DNA of 64,000 nt from Piromyces finnis. Taxonomy: Eukaryota; Neocallimastigomycota; Neocallimastigomycetes; Neocallimastigales; Neocallimastigaceae. Location of the stretch: assembly GCA_002104945.1 (NCBI GenBank), contig MCFH01000008.1, positions 364,501 through 428,500 on the forward strand, written 5' to 3'. This document shows positions 29,112 to 41,534 of this stretch, piece after piece (the stretch's first letter is position 1; each line of letters starts with the position of its first letter). Both the position numbers and the translations under genes were made by a program. The notes below the pieces were generated by a model, which did not search any database, had not been told where the DNA came from, and saw nothing but the letters and a program-made list of their open reading frames with translations.

Positions 29112-32100
29112 ATGTTCAATAAAGTCTATATTATTTCTTTATTCATTGTATATACAACTATAATTCAAAAATGTTTGGCAGAAACTGATTGTGACTATGT
29201 AAAATTAATTTTTCAAAACTTCAACAAAGGTTTTGATGCTAATTGGGAAGACAATTCAATGAATTGTTGTAAAAACCTTTTGGTTGATTGTAATAAAGAA
29301 CAAACCAATGTTATTAAATTGTAATTATTAAATATATATTATTTTTATTTTTTTTTTTAGAGAAGATATACAATAACAATACTTTTAAATAAAGTATTTC
29401 AGAATAATAAAATTTATGATAAAAATATCTTTAAAAATAATAATAATAATAAAAGAAATATGAAATTTAAATTATTTGCTAATTATAAAATTCTAAATTA
29501 TAAAGACAATTTAAAACTACAACAGCTGAAGGTACCATTCATGAAAGTATTGGTTCCCTTTCAATGCTTCGAGAGCTGTAAATATTTTTGTTCATTAATT
29601 AAAATAGTAATAATAAAATAATCGATACCACTTAATAATACATTTAACAATTAAATAATACTATTTTAGTGATATGGGAAACAATAAAATTACTGGTGAA
29701 ATTCCAAGTACTATTGGTCAATTATCAAACTTGAAGATTTTGTATGTATTAATATATAAAGAATTTTTAAGAAGAAAAAAAACATAAATATTATAAATAC
29801 ATATATACATATAATTAATGATAATCAATAAAAATAAATAAAATAATATAGAAATCTCAGTAATAATAAACTTAATGGTATCATTCCTGAAAGTATTTAT
29901 TCATTAAGAAACCTTGAAACTTTGTAAGTTTTATATGAAAGTAAAGAGCTGGTATAAGAAATATATTAATAATTAACAATTATTTGAAATTAAAAACAGA
30001 AATTTAGGTAATAATGAATTAACTGGTGGTATTTCAAATGCAGTTGGTGCTCTTACCAATTTGATTGATTTGTATGAAATATATAATTATTGAATTATTT
30101 TCAAATCCATAGTTATAGAATTTAAAATTAATTATTATCATTTTTATTTAAAATTTTTTAAAATAGAGAATTAAGTAACAATCAACTTTCAGGTTTTCTT
30201 CCAGATAGTTTATACAGTTTATACTATCTTAACACATTGTAAGTTGTGTTATTTATATTATTATTACAAATATTATGTAATTTATACATTCCTATTATTA
30301 TTACAAATATTAAAGATAAATTAACTATTTTTTTTATATTAATTTATAATCCATAGGGACTTATCTAACAATGAATTCGAAGGTAGTTTAACCTATGGTA
30401 TTGGAAAATTTTCTAACTTAGAATCTTTGTAAATATTTTTTTTTCTATAAATAAATTAAAATTCAATATTTGAAATAAAAGTATAATTAATATATATATG
30501 TATATTTTTTAGGATTTTAAATAATAACCACTTTTCTGGTGACCTTCCAGAAGAGTTATATAATCTCTCTAAATTATATTATTGGTATAGTTCTTAAATT
30601 AATAATAGTATATATATATATATATATATAAATTAGTAATAAATTTAATTTTTTTTTTTCATCATTAGTTATTTAAATTCTAATGGTTTTACCGGTACTA
30701 TTTCTACAAGTATTAAAAATATGAAAAAATTAAAAAAACTGTAAGAATCATGTTTATTTATCTCAAGAAGCGTATTTTTTTCTTTGTCTAAAAATATGTA
30801 TAATTTTTTTACTCTTATTATATTATATATATTAACCATTTATATATATATTATAAAAATAGTAATTTAAGTAGTAACTTTCTTACAGGAGAAATTCCAG
30901 CTGCTATTGGTAGTATGACTAATTTAAGACAACTTATTATTGGTTATAATAATTTATCTGGTTCAATTCCAAAAGAAATTGGTAATTTACTCAAGTTAAC
31001 TTATCTAAACTTAAGATCAAATGAACTTACAGGTACTGTCCCAAGTTCCCTTGATGATTTAAGTAATTTAACAAGTTTATATTTATCTGGTAATCAAGGC
31101 TTATATGGTACCATTCCAGAAGTGAGTAAAGTTACTTCTTGTGATTATTCTAATACTCAATTATGTATGGATCCACAATATGGTGCTGATTTTTGTCAAA
31201 CTAATTTACCTATTTGTACCACATCAACTATTGCACCATCACCACCATCACCACCATCATCATCACCAATTACTAATGATATTCCATCAACTTTCTCAAA
31301 TGATTGTGATATTTTAAAAAGTATATATAGTAGTTTAAATTTAAGTGCTCCATGGAAAAATGAATCTATGAAATGTTGTAATGACGAAACTATTTTCTGT
31401 TCTACTGTTGATGATGTTTTACGTATTACTAAAATTAATTTAAGTGACAGAAATATTATTGGTATTCTTCCAAATACCATTACTTATCTTACTGCCCTAA
31501 AGTATTTAAATATTGAAAACAATCAAATCTCTGGTGAAATACCAGCTGATATTGGATCTTTAGTAAATCTTAGTACTTTAGATTTTGCTTTTAATTCTCT
31601 TTCTGGTACTATTCCCGAAAGTATTGGTTACTTAACTAAATTAGAAAATTTATTATTAAACGATAATGGCTTAACCGGTTTTATTCCAAGTAGTATTGGT
31701 ACTCTTTATAAATTAAAGAATTTATCTTTAGATGATAACCAATTAAGTGGTCAAATTCCATCTGAAATTAGTGATTTAACAAATCTTGATACATTATCTT
31801 TAAATAAAAATTTCCTTGAAGGTGTTGTACCAGATTTATCCAAATTAAAGAATTTAAGATACCTTATTTTATCCAAAAATAAATTATCATGCTTAGCTAA
31901 TGAAATTATTTCTGCTCTTTCTCCAACTCTCATATGGCTTGAATTAAATGATAATGAATTATATGGTTACCTTCCAGATTATATTGGTTCATTAAAAGAT
32001 TTAATTTATATAAATCTTTCTAATAACAAAATTACAGGAAACATTCCAAAAACCGTAAAAAGATTAAAAGAACTTGAAAATTTAGTTTTGAATGATAACG

Positions 32101-35100
32101 AAATATCCGGTGTATTACCAGATTATATTAATACTTTAACAAAGTTAAAAACTTTAAAATTAGATAATAATCCATTATTAAGTGGTTATTTAACTAATAA
32201 TGTTAATCTTTTAGCTTGCTCTGCTAGTGGAACTCAAATTTGTACTTCTCCTCAATCCATTTGTAATTTAACCACTACTACCTGTACCAATGAAGAAATT
32301 ACTAAATATGAAAATATTATTGAAGAATTAAAAAGAACTGAGGGTATTGATGATGAAGATGATGGAGATCTTAACGTAGTTATTAATGAAAATCTCGGAG
32401 ATGTTAATAGCAATATTAATACTAATGACAATAATACAATGGGTAACCAAAATAATAATTCACAAACAATTGGAAATGACAATTATAACAATGATGACGA
32501 AGAAGAAGAAGAAGAAGATATTGATTATGATGTTCTTGAAGATTATGTTGATGATTCAAAGTCCAAGTCCAACAAATCCTCTAACAACCGTAACCGTAAT
32601 AGTAGTGGTCACAGTAATAACAATATTAGTTCAAATAACCATCATAGCATTAATAATAATAGTAATAATAACAATAATAATAATAATAACAGAAATAATA
32701 ATAATGGAAATAATAATAGTAATAATAGAGAAGAAGAATATGATGAATATGATGAAGAGGATGAATATGATGATGAAGATGATGAGGATAATTCATATGT
32801 TAAGGTTGCACCTGTTATTGAAGTAGTTGATGAAGTTAATTCTCCAGAAATGGTTGTTATGGGTGATGCTTTAATTAATAACTTAATTGCTCAAAAGCAT
32901 AATAATGTTGATTTATTGGTATCTTCAACAACAACTACAACAACAACAACAACAACTTTTTATACTACTACTACAATAGCAACAACTACAACAACTACAA
33001 TTTCTAGTTCATTATCTAAAAATGGTCATGAAAAATTCGATGGATTTAATGGATTTGATGGAATTGATGGATGGAATACTGGTTTTTGGAAAAATAGATC
33101 AAAAATGACATCATCTATAACTACAACTATCACATCTATTGCTACTACTACATCATTTGGTATTGACGATTCCGAACCAACTATTACAAGTACTATTCCA
33201 TTTAGTACCACCAAGACCATTCCTAATATTGAACCATCTATTGAAACTGAAATAAAAACTGAAAGAGAAATGAATGAAGATAATATTTCTGATAAATTAG
33301 GAGCTGAAGCAGAAATAGAAACAGGAGAAATGAAGGAAAATGAATTAGGTGCAGGTGCTGAAGCAGAAATTGAAACAGGAGAAATGAAGGAAAATGAATT
33401 AGGCGCAGGTGCTGAAGCAGAAATTGAAACAGGAGAAATGAAGGAAAATGAATTAGGCGCAGGTGCTGAAGCAGAAATTGAAACAGGAGAAATGAAGGAA
33501 AATGAATTAGGTGATGAAGCTGGAATTGAAGCTGAGGGAATGAATGGAAATAATGTTTCTGATGAATTAGGAATTGATGCTAGTTTTGAAACTGTTGAAA
33601 TAAATGAAAATAAGAATTCTGAATTTGACATAGAAAGTATTGATAATGAAAATAAACTTAATACTGAAAATATTATGGATAGTATTGATAATGAAAATAA
33701 ACTTAATACTGAAAATATTATGGATAATATTGATAATAATGATAGTGTAATTAATCTTAATGAAAATATTACTACAAAGTTACCACCAAAAAGTATTGAT
33801 ACTAAATCTTCCACTAAGTCTTTACCACATGAAAATCATGAACCAGTTGAAACTGATCATTCGGTCGATTCTCCTTCAATTACTTCTTCACCAATTGAAA
33901 CTATTGAACCAGATCAATCTGTTGAAACAACCGTAATTACACCATCCTCTAAATCATTATCAGTAGAAACTATTGAACCAGATCAATCTATTGAAACAAC
34001 TATTATTACAACAACATCCAAGTCTTTACCAGCTAAAACTGTTGAATCAGATCAATCTGTTGAAACAACAGTAATTACACCATCCTCTAAATCATTATCA
34101 GTAGAAACTATTGAACCAGTTCAATCTGTTGAAACAACTATTATTACAACTTCTAAGTCTTTACCAGCTAAAACTGTTGAATCAGATCAATCTGTTGAAA
34201 CAATCGTAATTACACCATCCTCTAAATCATTATCAATAGAAACTATTGAACCAGTTCAATCTGTTGAAACAACTATTATTACAACAACTTCCAAGTCTTT
34301 ACCAACTAAAACTGTTGAACCAGATCAATCTGTTGAAACAACCGTAATTACACCATCCTCTAAATCATTATCAGTAGAAACTATTGAACCAGATCAATCC
34401 ATTGAAACAACTATTATTACAACAACTTCTAAATCTTTACCAACTAAAACTGTTGAACCAAATCAATCCATTGAAACAAACATTGCTAAACCAACCTCCA
34501 AATCCTTACATATTAAAACTATTGAATCAGATCAGTCTGTTGAAGTATCTACTACTACTAGATCTGAATCTTTACCAACAGAAATAACGAAACCAACATC
34601 TCATAAATCTAATAGTTTACAAGATAAACCATTACGTTCTACTAAGGGAATTACCTCCAAAATTGGTGAAGAAAATGATGAATTATTTGATAAATCAACT
34701 ACTTCAATTTCAAGGGATTTACCAATCAGAACTACATCCTCCTATTCTCATAAAACATCATCTGTTACAAAGACTATTTCTAGTAAAACTGAATCAGTTA
34801 TGCCAACAAGTAATATTGAATCAAAGGAAGAAAAAGAAATAACTTCATCTACTAGAAAGCATTTACCAACTAAAACTATTAAATCCATAAATTTTGCAAA
34901 AAAACCAACTTCATCAGAATCTACTGAAATGGAAGAATCAAATTCTATTACAACAACAAAATCAACTTCAAGAACTAGATTTACTAGAACTCTAACAAGA
35001 ACTACAACAAAGTCAACTAGAACCACTACTAAGACAATTACAGTATTAAAGACAACTACTTCAGAATCTACACCAACTGTCTCATCTGAGATAGTTGAAG

Positions 35101-35162
35101 AAGAACTTAATGAAGATTTAAATGCTGATAAAATTGAAGAAATTAATGAAGAGAAAGAATAA
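29112..35162 (+). CDS. Large secreted leucine-rich repeat protein with Thr/Ser-rich repeat tail
   Basis: Ten exons: 29112-29320, 29506-29577, 29670-29741, 29852-29923, 30000-30071, 30167-30238, 30357-30428, 30513-30584, 30669-30740, 30863-35162. Total 1694 residues. A signal peptide ends near residue 23 (QKCLA). Exons 2-9 are each exactly 72 nt, start and end in phase 2, and each encode one 24-residue plant-like LRR such as LNLSNNKLNGIIPESIYSL. Exon 10 adds more LRRs, a second cysteine cap (near residue 409, NDCDILKSIY), a second LRR block without introns, then an Asn/Asp/Glu-rich region (about 755-910), four copies of an EAEIETGEMKENELGAG unit (about 1074-1145), two SIDNENKLNTENIMD copies, and about ten 22-23-residue units ending TPSSKSLS or TTSKSLP (about 1251-1498). 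No C-terminal hydrophobic anchor is visible. Role unknown: adhesion or surface recognition is plausible. Confidence 0.85.
33298..33513 (+). repeat. In-frame tandem repeat, EAEIETGEMKENELGAG unit
   Basis: Four nearly identical copies of a unit of about 57 nt inside the LRR protein gene. Differences between copies are mostly synonymous, which points to recent expansion. Confidence 0.85.
33836..34575 (+). repeat. In-frame 69-nt tandem repeat with 138-nt higher order
   Basis: About ten units of 22-23 residues. Two flavours alternate: ETIEP-QSVETTIITTTSKSLP and KTVE-DQSVETTVITPSSKSLS types. The alternation means the array grew by copying pairs. The copies are Ser/Thr-rich and would suit O-glycosylation. 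Confidence 0.85.
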
Positions 35163-35931
35163 TTTGAATATACTCATTACTCATTACCATAACTAGATTT
35201 AATTAATTATAATCTATCTTTTTTTATTTTTTAAATTATTACAATATATATATATAAAAAGGGAAATCAAAATCAGAACAAAAACAAAAATATTTATAAA
35301 TTATAATTATTAATATATATATTAATAATTTTTTTTTTATACTTATATATTTGTTTTATTTTTATTTTTATTTTTTTTCAATATTAATTCATGTTTAATA
35401 CTAATAATTGGGTTTCCTTTTTTTTTTATTTTTGAATAACTGTATTTTGTATAAGCTTTTTTTTAAAAATAAATATTAAAAAAAAAAAATAAAAAAAAAT
35501 ATAAAAATAATTTTTTTTTTTTTAAGAAAATAATATATAATTCAAAATATTTATAATAATTAAAAATAATTAAATATAATGATAAAATCAAAAAAATTGA
35601 AATATAATGAATATATAATTGAAATTAATTTAAAATTTTTTATGCTTTTTTTCTATAAATTATTGTACTACCTTTCGAATAAATTTATCCAATAAATTAT
35701 AAATTTTATTCCAATTTTAAAAAATTTAACAAAATAAAAAAAAAGTAATTATCTTGAAAGAAAAAGTATAAAATAAAACTATTTTCTCTTTTATTTTTCA
35801 TTTTTCTTGTTATTTAAAATTTCAGTATTATTATAATAAAATAATAAATATATCAAAAAATAATATAAAGAATATCACACATATAACACATATAGTAAAT
35901 TATTGTAATAAAAAAAAAAAAAAAAATTAAC
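35163..35931. other. Intergenic region, no gene seen
   Basis: Contains the 3' flank of the LRR gene and the promoter of the F-box gene. Only A/T runs and a TATATATA tract near 35245-35257 are visible. Confidence 0.6.
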
Positions 35932-38900
35932 ATGGATTTAAATCAAATCATTCACCCTCCAAAAAGAATACGAAGAAATCACATTCCATTTAAAATAACA
36001 AAAAATCATAAAAATTCATTATACAATATTAAAAAATTAACTTTCCCTTCTTTTTATCCTACTATTCCTCAAAAAACACAAAATAACAGTTCCATTACTA
36101 CAATAAATTTTAAGTCTCAAATTTTTATTTTACCTAATGAAATCTTAGTTCAAATATTTAACTATTTAAATGGTAATGAAAATTTTATAATATTAATAAA
36201 TAGTTAAAATAATTCTCTAAACTATTTTATTTTTAATTAATATATAATAATAAATTTTAAAGAAAAAGATATTTTTCAGTTGTTTCAAGTTAATAAATGG
36301 TTCTATAATTTTCTAACTCATGAAAAGTTAATATGGATCCATCTTTATGAAACTATTATTGATCGTTTAAATTATGAAGATAGAGAGTTAATTCACGTTA
36401 ACGAAATTCCAAATTTTAATCATATATTTAAAATGCTTAATGATATTCATAGCACATCCTCTCATCAACCTAGATTACAAAATGATGATCAACAAGTTGC
36501 TACACTAGAAGAAGATAGACCAACAACACCTCTTATTACAGATCCATTTCTTATTGATAATTTTGAAGAATTTGATGATCATGAATATGATCGTCTTATT
36601 ATCGATATAAATAGAGATGTTCTTTTAAACGATTTGGAAAACTATGATAATTCATTAATAACAACTATAGATCGTGTACAACCTCATTTAGTAATTTTTA
36701 ATTTACCAGAACGACAAAAAAATATATTAAGCTTTGATATCACTAATTTCCATAAACTTTCGTATATGAATTGCAGAGTATCTATCATATAAATAATATA
36801 ATATTTAATATAATTTTTTTTATAATTTTTTTTACTAATAATAATTTTTATAAATTTTTAAATATTTATTAAATATATATATATTAAAAGACACAGGTAT
36901 AATAGTATTAAATAATTTTTTATAAAATTATATATCTATAAATGTTTAAAAAGGAAGTAATTTATTTATTTTTATAATAGTTTATTTATACATATTATTA
37001 TTATTATAGGATGAATTTTTGTGGATTATGTAAAAAAGTATTTCCATATCCTTTAACTGGTATAAAAGTTTGGACCATTCGTCTATGTTCATTTTGTGCT
37101 TTTAAAAATATAATATCTAGAAAGGTAGTTATAAATTATAATAGCAATTTCATAAAAATTATATATATATATTAAATTTTTTCTTTTAATATTAATTTAA
37201 TAAAGGTTTTGAAAGAGGATTATTTGTTAAAATCAAATGATATTAAAAGACTTACAGTAATATACCAAATAATATATTTATAATTTATACTCTTTTTATT
37301 TAAAATAAAAATAATAAAAAAAATATAAAATAATTTTAATATATATATTGATTTTTTTTTAAAATTATTTAAAATTAGCCATGGTTATGTAGTATTAATT
37401 ATAATTTAGATAATGATAAAAAATATAAAAATAAATATTATGGATTCAGACTTAAAAATGATAAAGTGGAAAACATTAAAAAATATATTATATTAGAGTA
37501 AGCTATAATATTTATTTTTTTATTTATTTACTAAATTTCTTTTTAACATTTATATTTAAAAATTCTCATCATTGTAGATTTTATTTTAAACCTCAGGTTG
37601 ATTTGTTAATTAATGAAAAGCATAACAATACATATAAAAAAGAAAATTTTGAAAGAAGTATTAATGACTATAAAAATAAATTAATTCAAATAACTAAAAA
37701 TTTAAAAAAAACAAATGATGAAACTAAAAGAAGAAGAGAATATGAATTAAATAAACTTATTCAATCTAATATTCCTAATCTTCAACAAAAATTCGACTTA
37801 ACCAATCTTCCATATAAGCTCTACTCTTGTATTCAATTTTATTTAACCAAAGGTACTAATTCCATTTGTTATTGTCCTCATACACATCCTATGGAATTTA
37901 TGTGCTTATCAGATGAAAACGCTATTGAATATGAAATTAGAAATAGTTATCTGAATCTTTTTGAGGATTATCAATACTTAAAATTAATTGATATTCTTAA
38001 AATGGTAAAAATTCATTATCAAAATACAGAAATATGGAACACAATATTTCGAACCTTAAAATACACCTATCATATTTCTTTTGAAGAATGTCAGAATTGC
38101 TTTCTATTTCATTTTTGGATCATGGAATTTCAAAAAATATCTTATTTACTATCAAAAAATGAAATTCATCAATACATTGATGAATCCATTCATAACATTG
38201 TCAAAATTAAAGAAACTGAAGAAAAGATTAATGAATCCATAAGGTATTTACATAAATATATATATATGAAAAAATTTTGAAAAAAAATAATAAAAATTAT
38301 AATAATAATAAATTGTATTGGTTTAATTATTTTTAGAGTTTCTTGGAATAAAAATATTAATTTCTTAATTGAAAAGAAATTCTATAAAAAATGTAATGCA
38401 ACTAATTATGAAAAATTTCGAAATGATGCCAAAAAGAAATTTTTAAAAGATAATAAAAATAGATTTGATGACATTCCATTTTTGATTGTAGAAGCAAAAA
38501 ATATGGGAGAAGATTATATAAATTGTTTAAAATATTGTAATATACTCTTTATTTACATATAATTTTCAATATATATATATATATTTAATAATTATTTTTT
38601 TTATTTTTTATTATTATTATTATGATTAGATGTATATAAAAAAGAAAAATTACCAAAGTTAAATTCACTTGTTTACCAAAATTATATTAATGAAAAAATT
38701 GATAAACTACCCATTAAAATAAAAAATGAAATTTATAATAATATAATGAATGAAAATGGTGACAAGGAATTAAAAGAAATTTATTACGACTATATTTATG
38801 ATAAAAAAAGCAATTGTGTTAATCATTCTTCTATTTGTTTGGTATAAAAAAAAATTAAATATATTATATAATCAAATTTAATAATACTTTTTTTTTTTTC

Positions 38901-40566
38901 TTGTATTAATTATTAATTATTTTTTTCTTTAAACAAAAAAAAAAAAAAATACTATTAAATAGGATGCTGCCATTAATGACTTGCAAATTAGATATAAGAT
39001 TATTTCTGAAGAAAAGAAATTAAATAATGAATTAAAATTCTGGTTTGGAGAAAATTTTATTGGATATGATTCATTACAAACAGAAGTTTCAAAAAAAGCA
39101 TATAAAGATTATATATTTACTACATCAAGTAATACTTGATTTTTTATATATATTTAAATAGTTAATAAAGAAAATTAATAGAAAAAAATTTATACTAATT
39201 TATTTCTTTTTCTTTAATAAGTTTCAAATGAATATACTGAATTTGATAAAAAGCATTTTCATATATTGGGTTATATGTTATATAAAATTGAATTGTTGAA
39301 TGATATATTACAAAGACTTCTTCCTAATTTTAACATTGATGATATGTCGGATGAATGCTTAGAAATTTATAATAATTATATTGGGAATTATGATAGTTAT
39401 TTAGGGAAGCTTGACAATGAAAATTATATTTGTGAAAAAAACTATTTTATTTTTTGTATGAATGATTATAATCATTGCCAAGAATATATAACACTATCTA
39501 GCTATATGCAATATCCCTATTCTCAACTATCATTTATAACTAATGATAATATAAATAAATCACATTTTGAATGCTTTCATGAATATCTTATTTTAAATGA
39601 ATTTGAAGAAGAAGAGTTAAATAAAACATTAGATTCAATATTAAAATTAGAATCTATAAAAAATCAAAGGTATTTTATAATAATAATTAAAAATACATAT
39701 TAACGCATTTATTTTAATGATTAATAATTTCACTAAATATTGATACCAACGTATGTCCTTATATTAAAGAATCAAATATGTTTTAGAATTAATTAAAAAA
39801 GAAGGGGAAAAATTTAGTGGTTATTGTAAAAGAAACTTTTATGAAAATTCCCTAAGAATTACAAGTCCAAAAAATATAAAAAAATATATTGAAAATCCAA
39901 CAAAAGAACATATAAAGGTAAACAATAATATAAATTATTAAATAATATTTGATTCTTGTTTGAAATTCAAAATTAATTTTTTTTTAATTTTATTTAAAAA
40001 ATCTTATAGATACTAAAATGGATTTATTGTAAGGTAAAGTATTAAAAATAAGAAATTCTATATATCTATATATATATTGTTTAATACTTAATGATTATAT
40101 TTTTTATTCATTATTATATATACATAGAAGAATGGTTTAAAATCAGACATAGAGTCAATTTTTAATGATATTAGAATAAAAGAAATCAAACATCAAAAAG
40201 AATCAAAAATTAAAGATATGCTTCGTAATAATGTTATATTTCAAGATTTATTTATAGATGCATATCAACGATATGATTTTATTCATAGTTTTTGGATGGA
40301 TATAATTTTTAAGTAAGTATAAAATAATTAATATATTGAATATAATTATTATAACTATAATAATAAAATTAAATTTGCTTATTTAATAATATATATATAC
40401 AAGTGTATGTGAAGAATATCAACAATACATCAATAATTCGGACTGTTATTTGAATGAAAAGCAAATAATATCAAAGTTAAATTTCCTGGTATATCAATTT
40501 TTTAATGGTCACATTTTATGTGGAAATATTTTAATGATCTATAAATACTTTTATAAAACACAATAA
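35932..40566 (+). CDS. F-box protein with zinc-binding-type cysteine pairs, 14 exons
   Basis: Exons: 35932-36172, 36263-36761, 37010-37124, 37206-37256, 37379-37497, 37578-38243, 38337-38536, 38630-38841, 38963-39128, 39222-39669, 39770-39917, 40010-40033, 40128-40312, 40404-40566. They sum to 3237 nt, or 1078 residues, with all phases compatible. The first intron splits the F-box (about residues 66-110); removing it restores LPNEILVQIFNYLNEKDIFQ followed by LFQVNKWFYNFLTHEKLIW. A cysteine-pair segment (FCGLCKKVFPYP with RLCSFC) follows, as in other fungal F-box proteins. The rest (about 690 residues) is Lys/Asn/Tyr-rich, helical-looking and has CYCPHTHPMEFMCLSDEN near its middle; I recognise no domain. 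F-box proteins recruit substrates to SCF ubiquitin ligases through Skp1. The target is unknown. Confidence 0.8.
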
Positions 40567-40938
40567 ATTATCAAAGCATAATAAATCAAAATTCTTTTTA
40601 CCTTTGTATTTAAATTTTTCGATTATTTTTATTTCCTTTTTTTTTTTATTATTGCTATAAATTAAATTTTAATTTTAAATTATTATGAATATTTTATTCC
40701 TTAAATAAAATTTTGTGCAACTTTTTTTTTTTTTAAATTATTTATTATTACATAACTAAACTATTAAAAGAAAAAAACTTTTAAAAATAAAAAATAAAAT
40801 ATATGAAAAATAGCTTCTATGCATAAGCATAAATCTTAAATAAAATTCAATTAAAAAAATAATAATAAATAAATTAAAATTTCATATTTATATATAAATA
40901 TAAAATTTGAAAAATAGTTTTCCTTCTAATTATATAAT
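40567..40938. other. Short intergenic region between F-box and Rap1-like genes
   Basis: 372 bp of A/T-rich sequence between two plus-strand genes. No additional gene is seen; the promoter of the downstream gene is presumed here. Confidence 0.6.
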
Positions 40939-41494
40939 ATGATTAATATTTCTAAATTATTCATAAAAAATGGAAAACCAATTAAATTTAAAATATCAAA
41001 TGATATAAAGAGCCCAAGACGTTCACAATTCGAACAAAGAATTATGGTATAGTTTTATGTTCATTTACTTTAGTAAATATATATATTCTTTATACTCAAA
41101 AGGTTTTTAATCATTAAAATTAATGTCTAATATAAAATACACACATCACATTTAAAGCAATGTGGTGGTGAAGTAACGGATAGTGATGATAATGCAGATA
41201 TGAAACTATACGATCCAGAAAAACACACATCATCACCAAACAGTTATTCATTGAAATTTGTTATTGATAGTTTTTTCTGGGAAAAAATGCAGGATAAAAA
41301 AAAATATGAGATTAAATGTAGTGATAATAAATCTCAACCAGCTTCGTCAAGTAAATCGATTGATACAATTCTTAATAGCATAAAATATGTAAAGGGTTCT
41401 AAAAGTGCACAAAGGTAATCATAAATGAAATTTCATTCAAGAATATTAAATTACGAATAAAACCTTCAATAAAAAAATGATATTTTATTAAAAA

Positions 41495-41534
<40 letters not shown>

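Noticed and set aside
29358-29577. Alternative reading in which the second exon of the LRR gene starts near 29363
   Set aside because: That frame is open but gives Lys/Asn-rich sequence and does not join the LRR frame; starting at 29506 keeps phase and gives a 72-nt exon like its neighbours.
32386-33814. Long frames on both strands over the low-complexity part of the LRR gene
   Set aside because: Shadows caused by repetitive coding sequence; the plus-strand LRR frame continues without a stop.
33836-34575. CRISPR-like regular repeat array
   Set aside because: The repeats have no unique spacers and are in frame inside a protein-coding exon of a eukaryotic gene.
35100-35162. GPI-anchor signal at the end of the LRR protein
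   Set aside because: The C-terminus is acidic (LNADKIEEINEEKE-like) with no hydrophobic tail.
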